Below, one piece after another: positions 1-11,819 of a DNA stretch of 64,000 bases. A program made the translations under genes and the position numbers. The notes beneath the pieces were generated by a model that had not been told where the DNA came from, ran no database searches, and saw only the letters and a list, made by a program, of their open reading frames with translations. Each line of letters opens with the position of its first letter. Position 1 is the stretch's first letter. The stretch is from Larix kaempferi (taxonomy: Eukaryota > Streptophyta > Pinopsida > Pinales > Pinaceae). Where the stretch lies: NCBI GenBank assembly GCA_027924585.1, contig BSBM01000425.1, positions 62,001-126,000 on the forward strand, given 5' to 3'.

Positions 1-953
1 ATGCTCACAAGGTGGAAAATTACGTTGTAACACTACTCTCTCTCTCTCTCTCTCATCGCCCTAACCCTTACTAATATCGTCTCTTACACCCTTTCTCCCC
101 TACTCCTCAATGTACACCTAAACCCTATTACTTTCTCTCTCCACAAATCCCCTAACACCCACCCTCTCTCTCTCTCTCTAACACTGACCCCCTATGTTTC
201 TCCTTAGCATCCCCTTTCTTTATCTCCTACTCCCACCACAAACTAAACCCCCTCTCTCTCTCTTTCTCTACACCACACCCTCTCTCTGTCTCTCCCAACT
301 CTATGCCCCAAGCTCCTCCACTGTACACCCCTTCTCTCTAAGAATCCTACTCCTCCCCAACACCTTATCCCTTGTTATCTCCATCTCTTTATATCCCCCA
401 ACTCCACTCCTCCTCGCAAACCCTAATCACTCCCCTTATATCTCTCTCTCTTTCAACCCCCTACTAATCAACCTATCCCTAACCCCTACCCCTTTCTCTC
501 TCCCCATACTCCCTAACACCCCCATGCTCTCTCTCACCAATGCACACACAAACACTCAACCCCTACCCCCACCATTACAAATACCTCCCTCCTCCTCCAC
601 TGAACCATTACTAACCCTTAATCTCTCTCTTCAATTTTCTTTGTCCTCCCTAAACCCTCACTATGCCCCCCTGTCTCTCTTTCTCCCTTACAAGCACTAA
701 CCAGCCCTCCCTCTATCTCTCTCCGTATCTCCCCCTCTTATGCATAATCTATGTCTCTCTCTATGTTACTCCTTATCTCCCCAACCCCCCTCCTAACCCC
801 TACACTCGATATCACCCCCTTGGCTCTCACTCTCTCTCTCTCTCTCTTTGTCTCTCTATCTCTTTCTCTCTCCTACTAATTCACCTACCTCTGACGAAAA
901 CCCCTCTATCGATACCCTTAATTCCTAACACCCCCCTACTCTCTTCATCTCTA

Positions 954-972
954 ACACACACACACACACACA
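954..972. repeat. (CA)n microsatellite in module b
   Basis: A short CA run at the start of a module-b copy. Comparable CA runs occur near 2704, 3144 and 8311, and near 29343 in block 2, each followed by 'actca'. They are a recurrent piece of the satellite unit rather than independent microsatellites. Confidence 0.7.
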
Positions 973-1228
973 CTCAACCACCTACTCCCAGCCATACAAC
1001 TAACCCCCCTGCTCCCTCTCACTCTCTCCACCTACTTCTCGTAACCATTACTAAGCCCCTCTGTAACTTCCTTCCCCCCCCTCTCACTTTCTCTCCTACC
1101 ACAAAACATCCCCCCCCTCTCCTTAAATACTCTCCTTCTAATTATGTTTCACCTAATCCCCCTAGCCCCTACAAATAAAACCCCCCTAACTATCTCTCAC
1201 CCTATCTACCCCAACCTCCCTAACCACA

Positions 1229-1264
<36 letters not shown>

Positions 1265-1943
1265 TGTATACTCCTCCTTCTCTCTAATTTCTCTCACACT
1301 CCCCAAACCCATAACCCCCCTTCTCTCTCTCTCTCTCACCCTACAATACATCCATTCCTCATCCCACTATCCCTATCCCAAACTCCCCAGTCCTCACATC
1401 ATATCCCTACCTCTGATTTATCTCTCTCTCTCTCTACCACTAACATCTCTCTCTCTACCCCTAACCTCTCTATATCTCTCTACCTATAACATATATTTCT
1501 TTCTCTACTCATAATCCCCTCTCTCTTTCCCTAACTTTAACCTCTCTATCTCTCTCTACCTCTAAGATCTCTCTCTCTCTCTCTCTCCCCCTAACCCTTA
1601 CTAATATCTTATCTCATTCTCTCTCACCCCTATTCATCAACCTACCCTTAACCCCCATTTATTTCTCTCTCCCCAAACCCTTGAACACCCACCCTCTCGC
1701 TCTTCACTAATAAAAGCCCCATATCTCTCTCCCTAACTCCCCCTTTCTTTGTCTCTTACTCCCACCACAAACTAACACCCCCCTCTCCCTCTCACATGCT
1801 CTCTCTATCTTTCTTTGCACCCTACCCTCTCTTTGTCCATCAAACTCTATCTCTCTCAACCTATAACATCTCTTTCTCTCTCTACTCATAACCCCCCTCT
1901 ATCTTTCCCTAACTTTAACCTCTCTTTCTCTCTCTACCTCTAA

Positions 1944-1981
<38 letters not shown>

Positions 1982-3002
1982 CCCCCTCTTAACCGTTACT
2001 AATATCCTATCTCATTCACTCTCTCTCCTATTCCTCAACCTACCCCTAGCCCCCATTTCTTTCTCTCTCCCAAAACCCTTGAACACCCACCCTCTCTCTC
2101 TTTAACAAATGCCCCCTATCTCTCTCCCTTACTCCCCATTTCTCTATATCCTACTCCCACCACAAACTAACACCCCCCTCTCCCTCTCTCATGCTCTCTA
2201 TCTATCTTTGTACTCCACCCTCTCTCTATCTATCGAACTCTCTATCTCTCTCTACCTATAATATATATTTCTCTATATACTCATAACCCCCCTCTCTCTT
2301 TCCCTAACTTTAACCTCTCTATATATATCTACCTCTAACATCTCTCTTTATCACTCTCTCTCTCCCCCTAATCCTTATTATTATCCTATCTCATTCCCTC
2401 TCTCCTCTATTCCTCAACCTACTCCTAACCCCCATTTGTTTCTCTTTCCCAAAACCCTCGAACACCCATCTTCTCTCTCTCTAACACTAGCCCCTATCTC
2501 TCTCCCTAACCCCCCATTTCTTTGTCTCCTACTCCCCAACTCCACTCCTCCCCCGTACCCCTAATCACTGCCCTTATCTCTCTCTCTCTCTCTCTAACTT
2601 TCTCTCTCTCTATCATTCCCTTACTAATCCATGTATCTCTAACCCCTACCCCTTTCTCTCTCCCCCTACTCGCAAGAACCCCCATGCTCTCTCTCTCTAA
2701 GACACACACACACGCACACTCACACCCTACTCCCACCCTTACAAATAACCACCTCCTCCCTCCCTCTCTCCCCTCCTCCTCCACCAAACCATTACTACCC
2801 CACACTCTCTCTCTTCCACTCTCTTTGTCCTTCCCTAACCCTTACTACTCCCCCCTCTCTCTCACCCCTACTACAACTAACCAACACCACCCTCTATCTC
2901 ACTCTATATCTCTCCCCCTTATGCATAGTCCCCATTTTTTCCTATGTTTCTTCTTATCTCCCAAACTGTGCTCCTAAACCCTACACCTAATATCACCCAC
3001 TT

Positions 3003-3037
<35 letters not shown>

Positions 3038-4445
3038 TCTCTATATCTCTTCATTTCTCCTACTAGTCCACCTACCCTTGATGCCCAACTCTCTCTCTCC
3101 CCCACTACTCCCTAACACGCCCTTGTCTCTTCATCTCTAATACACACACACACACACACACACTCATCCCCCTAATCTCACACATACAAGTAACCCCCCT
3201 CCTCATAACCATTACTAACCCCCTCTCTTACTTCCTTCCCCACTCTCTCTCTCTCTTTATATCCTACCACTAAACACCCCCTTTCTCTCTCTCTCTCCAT
3301 AATCCCCCCTCTACTTATGTTTCACCTAATCTCCATACCCCCTAGAACCAACAACCCCCCGACTATCTATCTTCCTATATACCCCCACCTCCCTACCCAC
3401 ATATCTCTCTCTCTCCCTATATTCTCCCCCTTCTCCTTAATTGCTCTCATCCTCCCCAAACAAATAACATGCCTTCTTTGTCTCTCTCTCCCTATAATCC
3501 ACCCAATCCTCATCCCACTATCCCTACCCTCAACCCTCTACTCCTCACATCCTATCCCTATGCCCAAATTCTCTCTCTCTCTCTCTCTACCTTTAATATC
3601 ACTCTTTCTCAAACCTTAAATTCTCTATATATCCCTGCCTCTAACATATATTTCTCTCTCTACACATAACCCCCCTCAAACAATCCCTACAACTAACCCC
3701 CCCTCTTTCTTGTAAACACTTTTCCTTACCCCCCCTCTCTCTCTAAACCCCCTAGCTCCTCAACTTTACCCACTACTATAAAAATTCCATGCTACTCACC
3801 AAACCCATAGAATCTTGATCCCTACCTCTTTATATCCCCCAATTTCCATCCTCCCACTACCGCTAATCACCCCTCAACGTCCCTTCTCCTACTACCCCTA
3901 ACCCCCATCTCTCTCTCTCTCCAAATCCCCCTACCCGCTACAACTTCTCTCTCTTTCTTGATCTCTACTCTCAACTACCTCATTCCTCAACTATACCCCA
4001 TTCTCCCAAACTTCTGTTCTCCTCCCCAAAACCCTAACCCTCATCATCTCTATTTCTTTCTCTCCACCAAAATCCCTCCTCCCGCTTAATCAATCCCCAT
4101 AACTCTCTCTCTCTCTCTAAACCCCCTAAACATACATCTACACATAATCCTCACCCACCCTACTCCATAATACAACTCCTCATTATCTTTGTCTGCCCTC
4201 ATCTCCCCCTAACCGTTACTAAAACCCTCTCTCATTCTCTATCTCCCCTACTTCTCCAAGTACATCTAACATCCACTTTTTTCTCTCTGCTCCAACTACC
4301 TAACACCAATGCCTCTCTCTCTCTATCTAGCTTTCTCTTTCTATCACCCCCTTCTCTCAAATGGCCATATAGCTCCCAAAACCCCTAATCCTCATGATAT
4401 ATATATTTAATTTCCCAAACCTCACTCTCCCCTACACCTAACTAC

Positions 4446-4484
<39 letters not shown>

Positions 4485-5142
4485 CCCTATTCATCCACCT
4501 ATTGATAAACCCCACCTTTCTCCATCTCCCCCGAGTCCATGATAGCCCCCCAAACATAGTCTCTCTCTCATCCAACTACGACTAACCCCTCTATCTCTCT
4601 CACTATCTATTTATCTATCTCCCATCCTAGTCCTAACCCTTTTAAAACCCTCTCTCATTCTCTCTCACCCCTACTCCTCCACCTATGCCTAACGTTCATT
4701 GCTTTCTTTTTCCCCAAACACCCTAACACCCACCACATCTCTTTATCTATCTATCACTCTCATTCCCCTATTCCTACATCTACCAATAACCCGCCCCTCT
4801 CTCTTCTCTCCTCCTCATAATCCTTACTAACACCCTCTCTCATTCTATTTCTCCCCTACACCTTCACCTATGTCTAACCCCAACTTCTTTCTCCCTCCCT
4901 CAACCCCTAATACCCACCTCTCTCTCTCTACCCATAACCCCCTACTCTCTCCCTAACCCCCCTCTTTCTCTCTCTCCTACTCCAACCACTAATCAACCTT
5001 CTCTTTGTCTCTCCCTCCGCAACTAGCCCCCCCTACTCTATAACTTCCTTACTCGTCCCCAAACCCCTAACCCTCCTGATATCTATCAGTTTCACTCCCC
5101 AAAATCAACTCCTTCCACTACCCATAATAACCCCCCACCATA

Positions 5143-5174
<32 letters not shown>

Positions 5175-6443
5175 CCCTAGTAACAACCCTATCCCTAGCC
5201 CCACCCCTTTCTCCCTCCTCTTACTTCCTAACACCCTCCCTTTCCCTCTAATACACATAGAAACTCACCCCTTACTCCCACCGCAACAATTAATCCACTC
5301 CTATCTTTCTCTCTCACCATCCTCAAAACCCTAACCCTTAATACCCACACACTCTCTCTCTCTTTCTCTCTCTCTCTCTCCTCAACTAACCTTTACTAAT
5401 CCCACTCTATCTCCCTCTTTCCCCTACTAACACTAGAAAACCTTCCCTTTATCTCTCTCTCTATATCTTTCACCCCTTATCCATAAGCCCCCCCCTCCCC
5501 CAACACCCCTCCTCTACCCTTACCCCTAATATCCATGCATTAGATATCACTCTCTCAACCCTCAACCCCATGCTCCTAAACTATATATCTATTATATCTT
5601 ACTACCCTACTCCTCCCCAAACAACTAACCCTCTTTATCTATATCTCTTTCTCTCACTAAAACTCCCTTCACCCTTCTACCCCTAATATTCTCCCTCTCA
5701 CTCTCTCTCTCTATCTCTCTCTCTCAATCGACTACTCCACCTACCCATAACCCCCACCCCCCTCTCTCTCACTGTCTCTCTCTCTATCTCACTGCTTCAC
5801 ATCCCTCATTCCTTAACTATAACCCACTTCTCTCTAACCCACCTGATATCTATCTCTATCTCTCCCCCAATCCCCCAACCTCCCTCAATCTGACACACTC
5901 TCTTTCTCTCTCACTCACTCCTTCAACCCCTTACTAATTCGCCTATCCCTAACCCGCACCCCCCCTCTCTCACTACTCCCTAACACCCTCTCGTTATCTT
6001 TTTCTCTACACACAAACTCATCTCCCTAATCCCACCTCTATCACTAAATCCACTCCTTCTCTCTCCCAAACATCCACAACCTAACCCTTACTAATCCCCT
6101 CTCTTGCTCTCTCTCCCATTACTCCCTAATATCAACCCCCCTCTCTCCCACCTCTACTCCAACAACTACTACCAACTCCCCCCCATATCTCTCTCTCCCC
6201 TCCTTCACTTAATCCTTGCTAAAACCCTCTCTCATTCTCTATATCCCCTAGCCCTCCACCTACCCCTAAAACCCACTTCTTTCTCTATCCTCCAACCCCC
6301 TAACACCCATCTCTCTCTTTCTCTATCTCTCTCTCTCACCCTTCTCTCAAATTGTCATGTTGCTTTAAAATCCCTTAATCCTCATGATCTATATATCTTT
6401 ATCTACCCCAACTTCGCTCCCCCTACACATATTTACCCCCCCA

Positions 6444-6446
<3 letters not shown>

Positions 6447-6494
<48 letters not shown>
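6447..6494. repeat. (CT)n microsatellite
   Basis: About 24 uninterrupted CT dinucleotides. It is one of the longest pure runs in block 1. Confidence 0.9.
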
Positions 6495-6498
<4 letters not shown>

Positions 6499-6956
6499 TC
6501 CCTCTCTAAAACCCCTACTGATACACTTACCCATAACCCCCACCCTTCTCTCCCCTCAATTCATAAAACCCCCCACTCTCTCTCTATCAACCGCCTACAC
6601 TTACCCCTCTCTCTCTTTCTATTTCTCTCCCCTCTTCCCCCTAGCCCATACTAATACCCCCTATCATTAATTATCTCCCCTACTCCTCCAACTATGAATG
6701 ACTCCCGTTGTTTTCTCTATCCTATAACCACCTAACACCCATCCCTCTTCTCTTTATCTCTCTTACACACCTACTCCCCTACTCCTACCCCTACCACTAC
6801 CCCCACTCCCCCCCCCCCTCTCTCTCTCCCTCTCTCTCCCCCTAAACCTCCCTCCACCCCTATACCCCTCATCTCTCTCTCTCTTTCGGTCAACCCCCTA
6901 ATCCACCTACCAATAACCCACACCTCTCTCTCTCTACCCATATATCCTAACATCCC

Positions 6957-6960
<4 letters not shown>

Positions 6961-7005
<45 letters not shown>
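6961..7005. repeat. (CT)n microsatellite
   Basis: About 22 uninterrupted CT dinucleotides within the satellite. Confidence 0.9.
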
Positions 7006-7009
<4 letters not shown>

Positions 7010-8451
7010 CTTTCCGCTCTCATGCCAATCTCAACCACCAACTCCTACACTATATAAATATTCTCTATAACTACCTTAATCCTCCCATAATCCCTAACTC
7101 TCCTGATATAAACATCATTATCTTCCCCAAACACTGTCCTCCCCCCTACCCCTATTCATTTCCCCCAAATCTCTCTCTCTCTCTCCCTCTCCATCGCACT
7201 CCAACTCCCAACACCCTCACTTGTCAAGTATAGCCCTTTCTCTCAAAATTTATTGTTTTGCCTAAACATCTAAACTCATGATATCTACCTTGTTCTCTCC
7301 CCCAATGTACCTCCTACCCCTACCCCTAATAACACCCCAAATCTCTATCCTTCACACTAATATCTCTCTCACTACCCCTAACCTATGTTTCTCTCTCTAC
7401 CCCAAACCTCTCTATCTCTCTCTAATCATAACCCCCTCTCTCTCAACCTAAATACCCCCTACTCCCCGTACTCCCCCTACCCCAAACCCCCCTCCTCTCT
7501 CTCCTAAACTCACTCCCCCCTACCACTTATCTATATCCCTCTCTATCTCTTTCCCAACTCCCATCCCCCCACTCAACCACATCCCCTTATCTCAAATTGC
7601 ATTACCCATCAACAAAATTTTAAACTCCTAACCCCTACAATCTTGCCTCCCCCGACCTCACTCCTCCCCCATACCCTTATTCATCAGCCAATTCTCTATC
7701 TCTCTCTCACACCCTACTCTTACACTTGAAACTAACCACCCTCCCCCTTCGTCCCCCTTGTCCCTCCCTCTCTCTCTCCCTCCTCGTCTCCTCCTAACCC
7801 TTCCTAACACCCTCTATACTTCTATATCACCCTTGCTCCTCCACCTACCCCTAATCCTAACCACTTTCTCATAGTTCAACCCCCTAATACCCAAACTCTC
7901 TAAATCTAGCATTCTCTCTCCACCCCTGACCCCCATGTCTCTCCACCTATTTCTCTCTCTTATTCTTACCACCAACCAACCTCACCCCCCCTCTCTCTCC
8001 ACGCATCCATCTCCTCTCTCTTTATTCATGCCCCTATTTTCTCTCTCTCTCTCTCTCTCCCAATTCCACACCCCCATGCCTCAACTATACCCCCCTTCTC
8101 TCTATCTTCCCTACTCCTGCCAAAAACCCAAAACCTTATAATATATATCTCTTCCTCTCCCCCAACCCCACTTTTCCACCCTACACATAATCGTACCCCC
8201 TCATATCTCTCACTCTCTCTCCCTCAACCCAATACTAATCCACCTATCACTAACCCCCACCCTTTTTTTCTCCATGTACTCTAAATAACCCCCCTATCTC
8301 CATCTCTAATGCACACACACACACTCACTCCACTACTCTAATACCTACACCAATCCTACCTCATCACCCTCTCTCTTGCCCCAGTCCTCTCCCTAACCCT
8401 TACTAACCTATCCCTTTCTCTCTTTGTGTCCTCCCCTAACTATTACTACCA

Positions 8452-8487
<36 letters not shown>

Positions 8488-9586
8488 CCATAAACCCCCA
8501 CTCCTCAACTATACCCAACATCTCTCTAACTTCCCTACTCCTCCCCAAATGCCTAAACCTCCCAATCTCTATATATTTTTATTTAATAAAACCCCCTACT
8601 TCTCCTACCCCTAGTAACCCCCCATAATATATCACATTCCCTCTCTATCACTCTCTCAAACCCCTACTAATCCAGCTACCCCTAACTGTCACTACTCTCT
8701 CTCTCCCACTACTACCTAACACCCACCCACTCTATCAATCTACACACACAGAAACTCACCTCCCTCCTACCACCCCTATAAAAAACACACCTTCTCCCTC
8801 TTTCTATCTGGTACCCGCAACCTCTAACCCTTACCAACCTGCTCTCTCACTCTCTCTCCCCACTACTTGTCCACCTACCCCTAAACCCCACCCATTTTCC
8901 TCCTAAAACAACTTAAAACCCACCATCTCTCCCATGTTTATGTCTACCCTAAGCACTCTCTCTCTCTCTCTCTCTCTCCTCCCTGCTCCTAACAGTAACC
9001 ATCCCACAACTACCTCCTTCACTCCATCCCTCCCTCCCTCTCTCAGTCTCTCTCATAACTCCCCTTTCCTACACTATACATCGCTTCTCTCTAACTTACC
9101 TACTCCTCCCCAAACAACTAAATCTCCTAATATCTAAATCTTTCTCTTTCTCAACACACCTCCCCCTATTCCAAATCACCAATATCTCATATCCCTCTCT
9201 CTATCCCCCCTCTCCCTCTCTTTCAACCCTCTACACCTCCACCTACACATAACACACAACCCTCTCTCTCTTCCCCTACACCCTATAACCACCGAATCTC
9301 TCTATCTCAAACAAACTCACTTTGCCACCACTACAATTAATCCCCCTACTCCCTCTCCCACTTTGTCTCAATCTCTCTCCCCTCCTTTCCCTAACACTTA
9401 TTAACACCATCTATAATTCCCTCTCTTCCCTACTCCTCTACCTACACCTAACCCCCATCCCCCTCTCCAAATCCTCAAATATATCTCTCTCCTCTCTATC
9501 TTCCCTTATCCTCCACAAAACCTCTCAATATTTATATTTTTCTCTCCCCCAACCCCCTCCTCTCCCTACCTCTAATAACCATACCT

Positions 9587-9618
<32 letters not shown>

Positions 9619-10338
9619 CCATTTTCAACTCCCTACTATTCCACCACCCCCTAACCCTTATTAAACCCATCTTTCACTCTCCATCTCCCTTACTCATCAT
9701 CCTTCACCTAACCCCCACCCCTTTCTCTCTCTCCTAACCCCCTAATGACCACACTCCCTCCCTCTCTCTCTCACTCTCCCCCACTATCTATCTAACTATC
9801 TATCTACCTTATCTACTCCTACCACTAACTAGAAGACTTATCTATATCTCTCTATGTACTCCCAATACCACCACTTCTTAACTATATACCCTTCTCTAAA
9901 GTGGGCATGCTCCTCCCCAAACCCCTAACCCTCTTGATCTTTATCTCTCTCCTTACCCATAGACACCCTCTAATACTCCACTTACCACTAATGCTCTATC
10001 TCAACAAACCAATCCCCCAACCCCTGCCACTTATCTCTTGCTGTGTATGTCTTGCGCATGAACACACACCTAATACTACAACTAAAAACCACCCCTCTCT
10101 CTCTCTCTCCCCTCCTCTCACAAACCCTTACTAAATCCCTCTCTCATTCTCTCTCTCCTATACTCCTATTGTTGCAGCAACATCCCCCCCCAAAATTTTG
10201 TACATATTGGGGCCCCTCCTTTTACTTTTTTCTAGAAATACTGCCTAAAGAAGTTAATTCTCCTTTTAACTTAGTTTTTGTTTTCAACTAAGGAATCTGC
10301 TTTAAAAAATTGAAGTTTTTCTTCTAAGTTAAAACTCA

Positions 10339-10618
10339 CGATTCTTTCCCGAAACTATGGAAGGAATTTTCAATTCTCTCTTGAAACTACAGAAGGAATT
10401 TTAAATTCTCTCCCAAAGCTACGGAAGGAACTTTCATTTCTCTCCCGAAACTATGGAAGACTTAGCATTTCTCTTCCGAAACTGTGGAAAGATCTTTCAT
10501 TTCTCTCTTGAAACTGGGGAAGAACTCAAGTTTCTCTCTCGACACCACGGAAGAACTCAAGTTTCTCTCCCGACACCGTGGAAGAACTTGAGATTTCCTC
10601 CCTAAATTGCGAAAGCTT
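10339..10618 (+). repeat. ~32-bp minisatellite in U3, about 9 units
   Basis: Imperfect tandem units of the form 'ttctctcccgaaactgtggaa' plus 'gga(a/c)tttt'. I count nine units here and ten in the other LTR, which explains most of the 33-bp length difference between the LTRs. It lies ~350 bp upstream of the first TATA box, where enhancer-like repeats often sit; that role is inference. Confidence 0.8.
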
Positions 10619-10963
10619 TTGCCAAATGTTGTCGTAGTAATTTGTCGATAAAAACTTGAACACAGTTATTTTGTAAATTGCGGAAGGACATTCTGAGTCT
10701 TTCTGAAACTGTGGGATGACTCGGCAAAACTGGTCGCGATAAGATTCCGAGAGACTGTATTTCGAAAAGACTCACAAAGTGCTCCCGAAACACTGAAGCA
10801 ATTCACCATCGTATTCTGCAACTGCGGGTGAAACTTGTAAGTCCGCCACTCTACTGACAGTCACGCTTAAATGCCAAAGAAGCTTGAAAAGACCACACCA
10901 TACAAGCATTAAAACCTCATTTAAAAAAGCCACCTACCCATTTAAATGCCGCATGTGTCTAGA

Positions 10964-10974
10964 TTTATATAAGG
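10964..10974 (+). promoter_or_regulatory. TATA box 1 of 5' LTR
   Basis: TTTATATAAGG fits the plant TATA consensus. It sits ~850 bp upstream of the LTR ORF and is the same in both LTRs. It could drive the LTR ORF or a genomic RNA starting near 11000. No transcript evidence is available. Confidence 0.6.
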
Positions 10975-11819
10975 GTGGTGGGGTGTCGTTGATCCCATTG
11001 TTGGTTTGTTGTTCAAAGAACACCGTTAGGAAGACCGCGTCGGCTCGCTCCAGCTTAGCACATCCACCACTACGTCCACCTCACTCAACCACTGTCTCAT
11101 CTCCAGGTAGGCTTTTTAACCATCATCTTTGTCTCATCTCCGCGTCGAGTGACTTTTTGGGTTTTCCCGTTCATAACGTGGCTGATAGACATTGGTAGCA
11201 TAGGTCATTTTTTGTTTTTTAATGGCCACGGTGGCCCAATACGTTTCTCATTCCTACCAACTGAAAGCCGTAGCCATGACCATCCGAGTTTTTCACCAGC
11301 CACATTCTGATCGTTTTCCTACCCTGATTCAAACTTCATACCGGCTACAGACCGTTTTGCAAGTATTATTAATGACAGTAGTGGTCGGTTGAGATACTCA
11401 AACACTCACCTATTAGACTAAGTTAATGAATGTGGAAAACAATTCCTTGTTTCATTGTTTATTCATGGGATTTTTCCACTCCAGGCCAACCCACCATTGA
11501 CCATTAGAAGTGCTATGATGAAGGGCACCCTCTCTCCAAGGACTAAGAGGGAAGTAGGTTTTTTCCACGTCATATTCTTACCTTTTTGGAAGCATTCCAA
11601 AAATTCCTGACTAGGCATTGCCCCCTAGAGTAATCAAGTCTGAGGACCATATTTCATTTTTTGAAATGATCTATTTTGCTTCCCCAGCATGCAGCTTTAT
11701 AATTTTGTCTATATTTCTCATTAGCATGTTAAAATTGTCCTTCTCTATGTTACACTCTCACAACATGTTGCAAATTTTTATAATGATTCACATTTGGTTG
11801 CTAGCATGGATAAGCCACG

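Larger units (their letters stand above)
1..10169. repeat. Degenerate C/T-rich satellite, block 1
   Basis: About 10 kb in which the + strand is almost only C and T with some A and very little G. (CT)n runs alternate with recurring phrases. Four sub-modules recur in the same order. (c) is like 'ctcaactataccccc...ctactcctccccaaa...ctaaccct'. (d) is like 'ccccctactaatccacctac'. (b) is a short CA run followed by 'actcacccc...ctcccacc'. (a) is like 'ccctaacccttactaa'. One c-d-b-a round can be read at about 8498, 8655, 8741, 8825; another at about 5030, 5180, 5256, 5328. Round length varies (about 320-700 bp), so this is an old, scrambled tandem satellite. Long open frames here are artefacts: stop codons are rare where G is rare. 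The CCCTAA words look telomere-like, but no (CCCTAAA)n array is present. Apart from the first ~35 bases, which are ordinary sequence, I see nothing else in this block. Confidence 0.85.

Noticed and set aside
194-1178. Long open frames in the C/T satellite (also 2522-2977, 6104-6670, 29924-30319 and others)
   Set aside because: They encode only Leu/Ser/Pro/Thr low-complexity protein; they are open because G is nearly absent from the + strand, so stops are rare. No domain, no start context, and they shift with the repeat.
60-3000. Telomeric or interstitial telomere array (CCCTAA words)
   Set aside because: CCCTAACCC words are scattered inside larger modules; no tandem CCCTAAA run is present.
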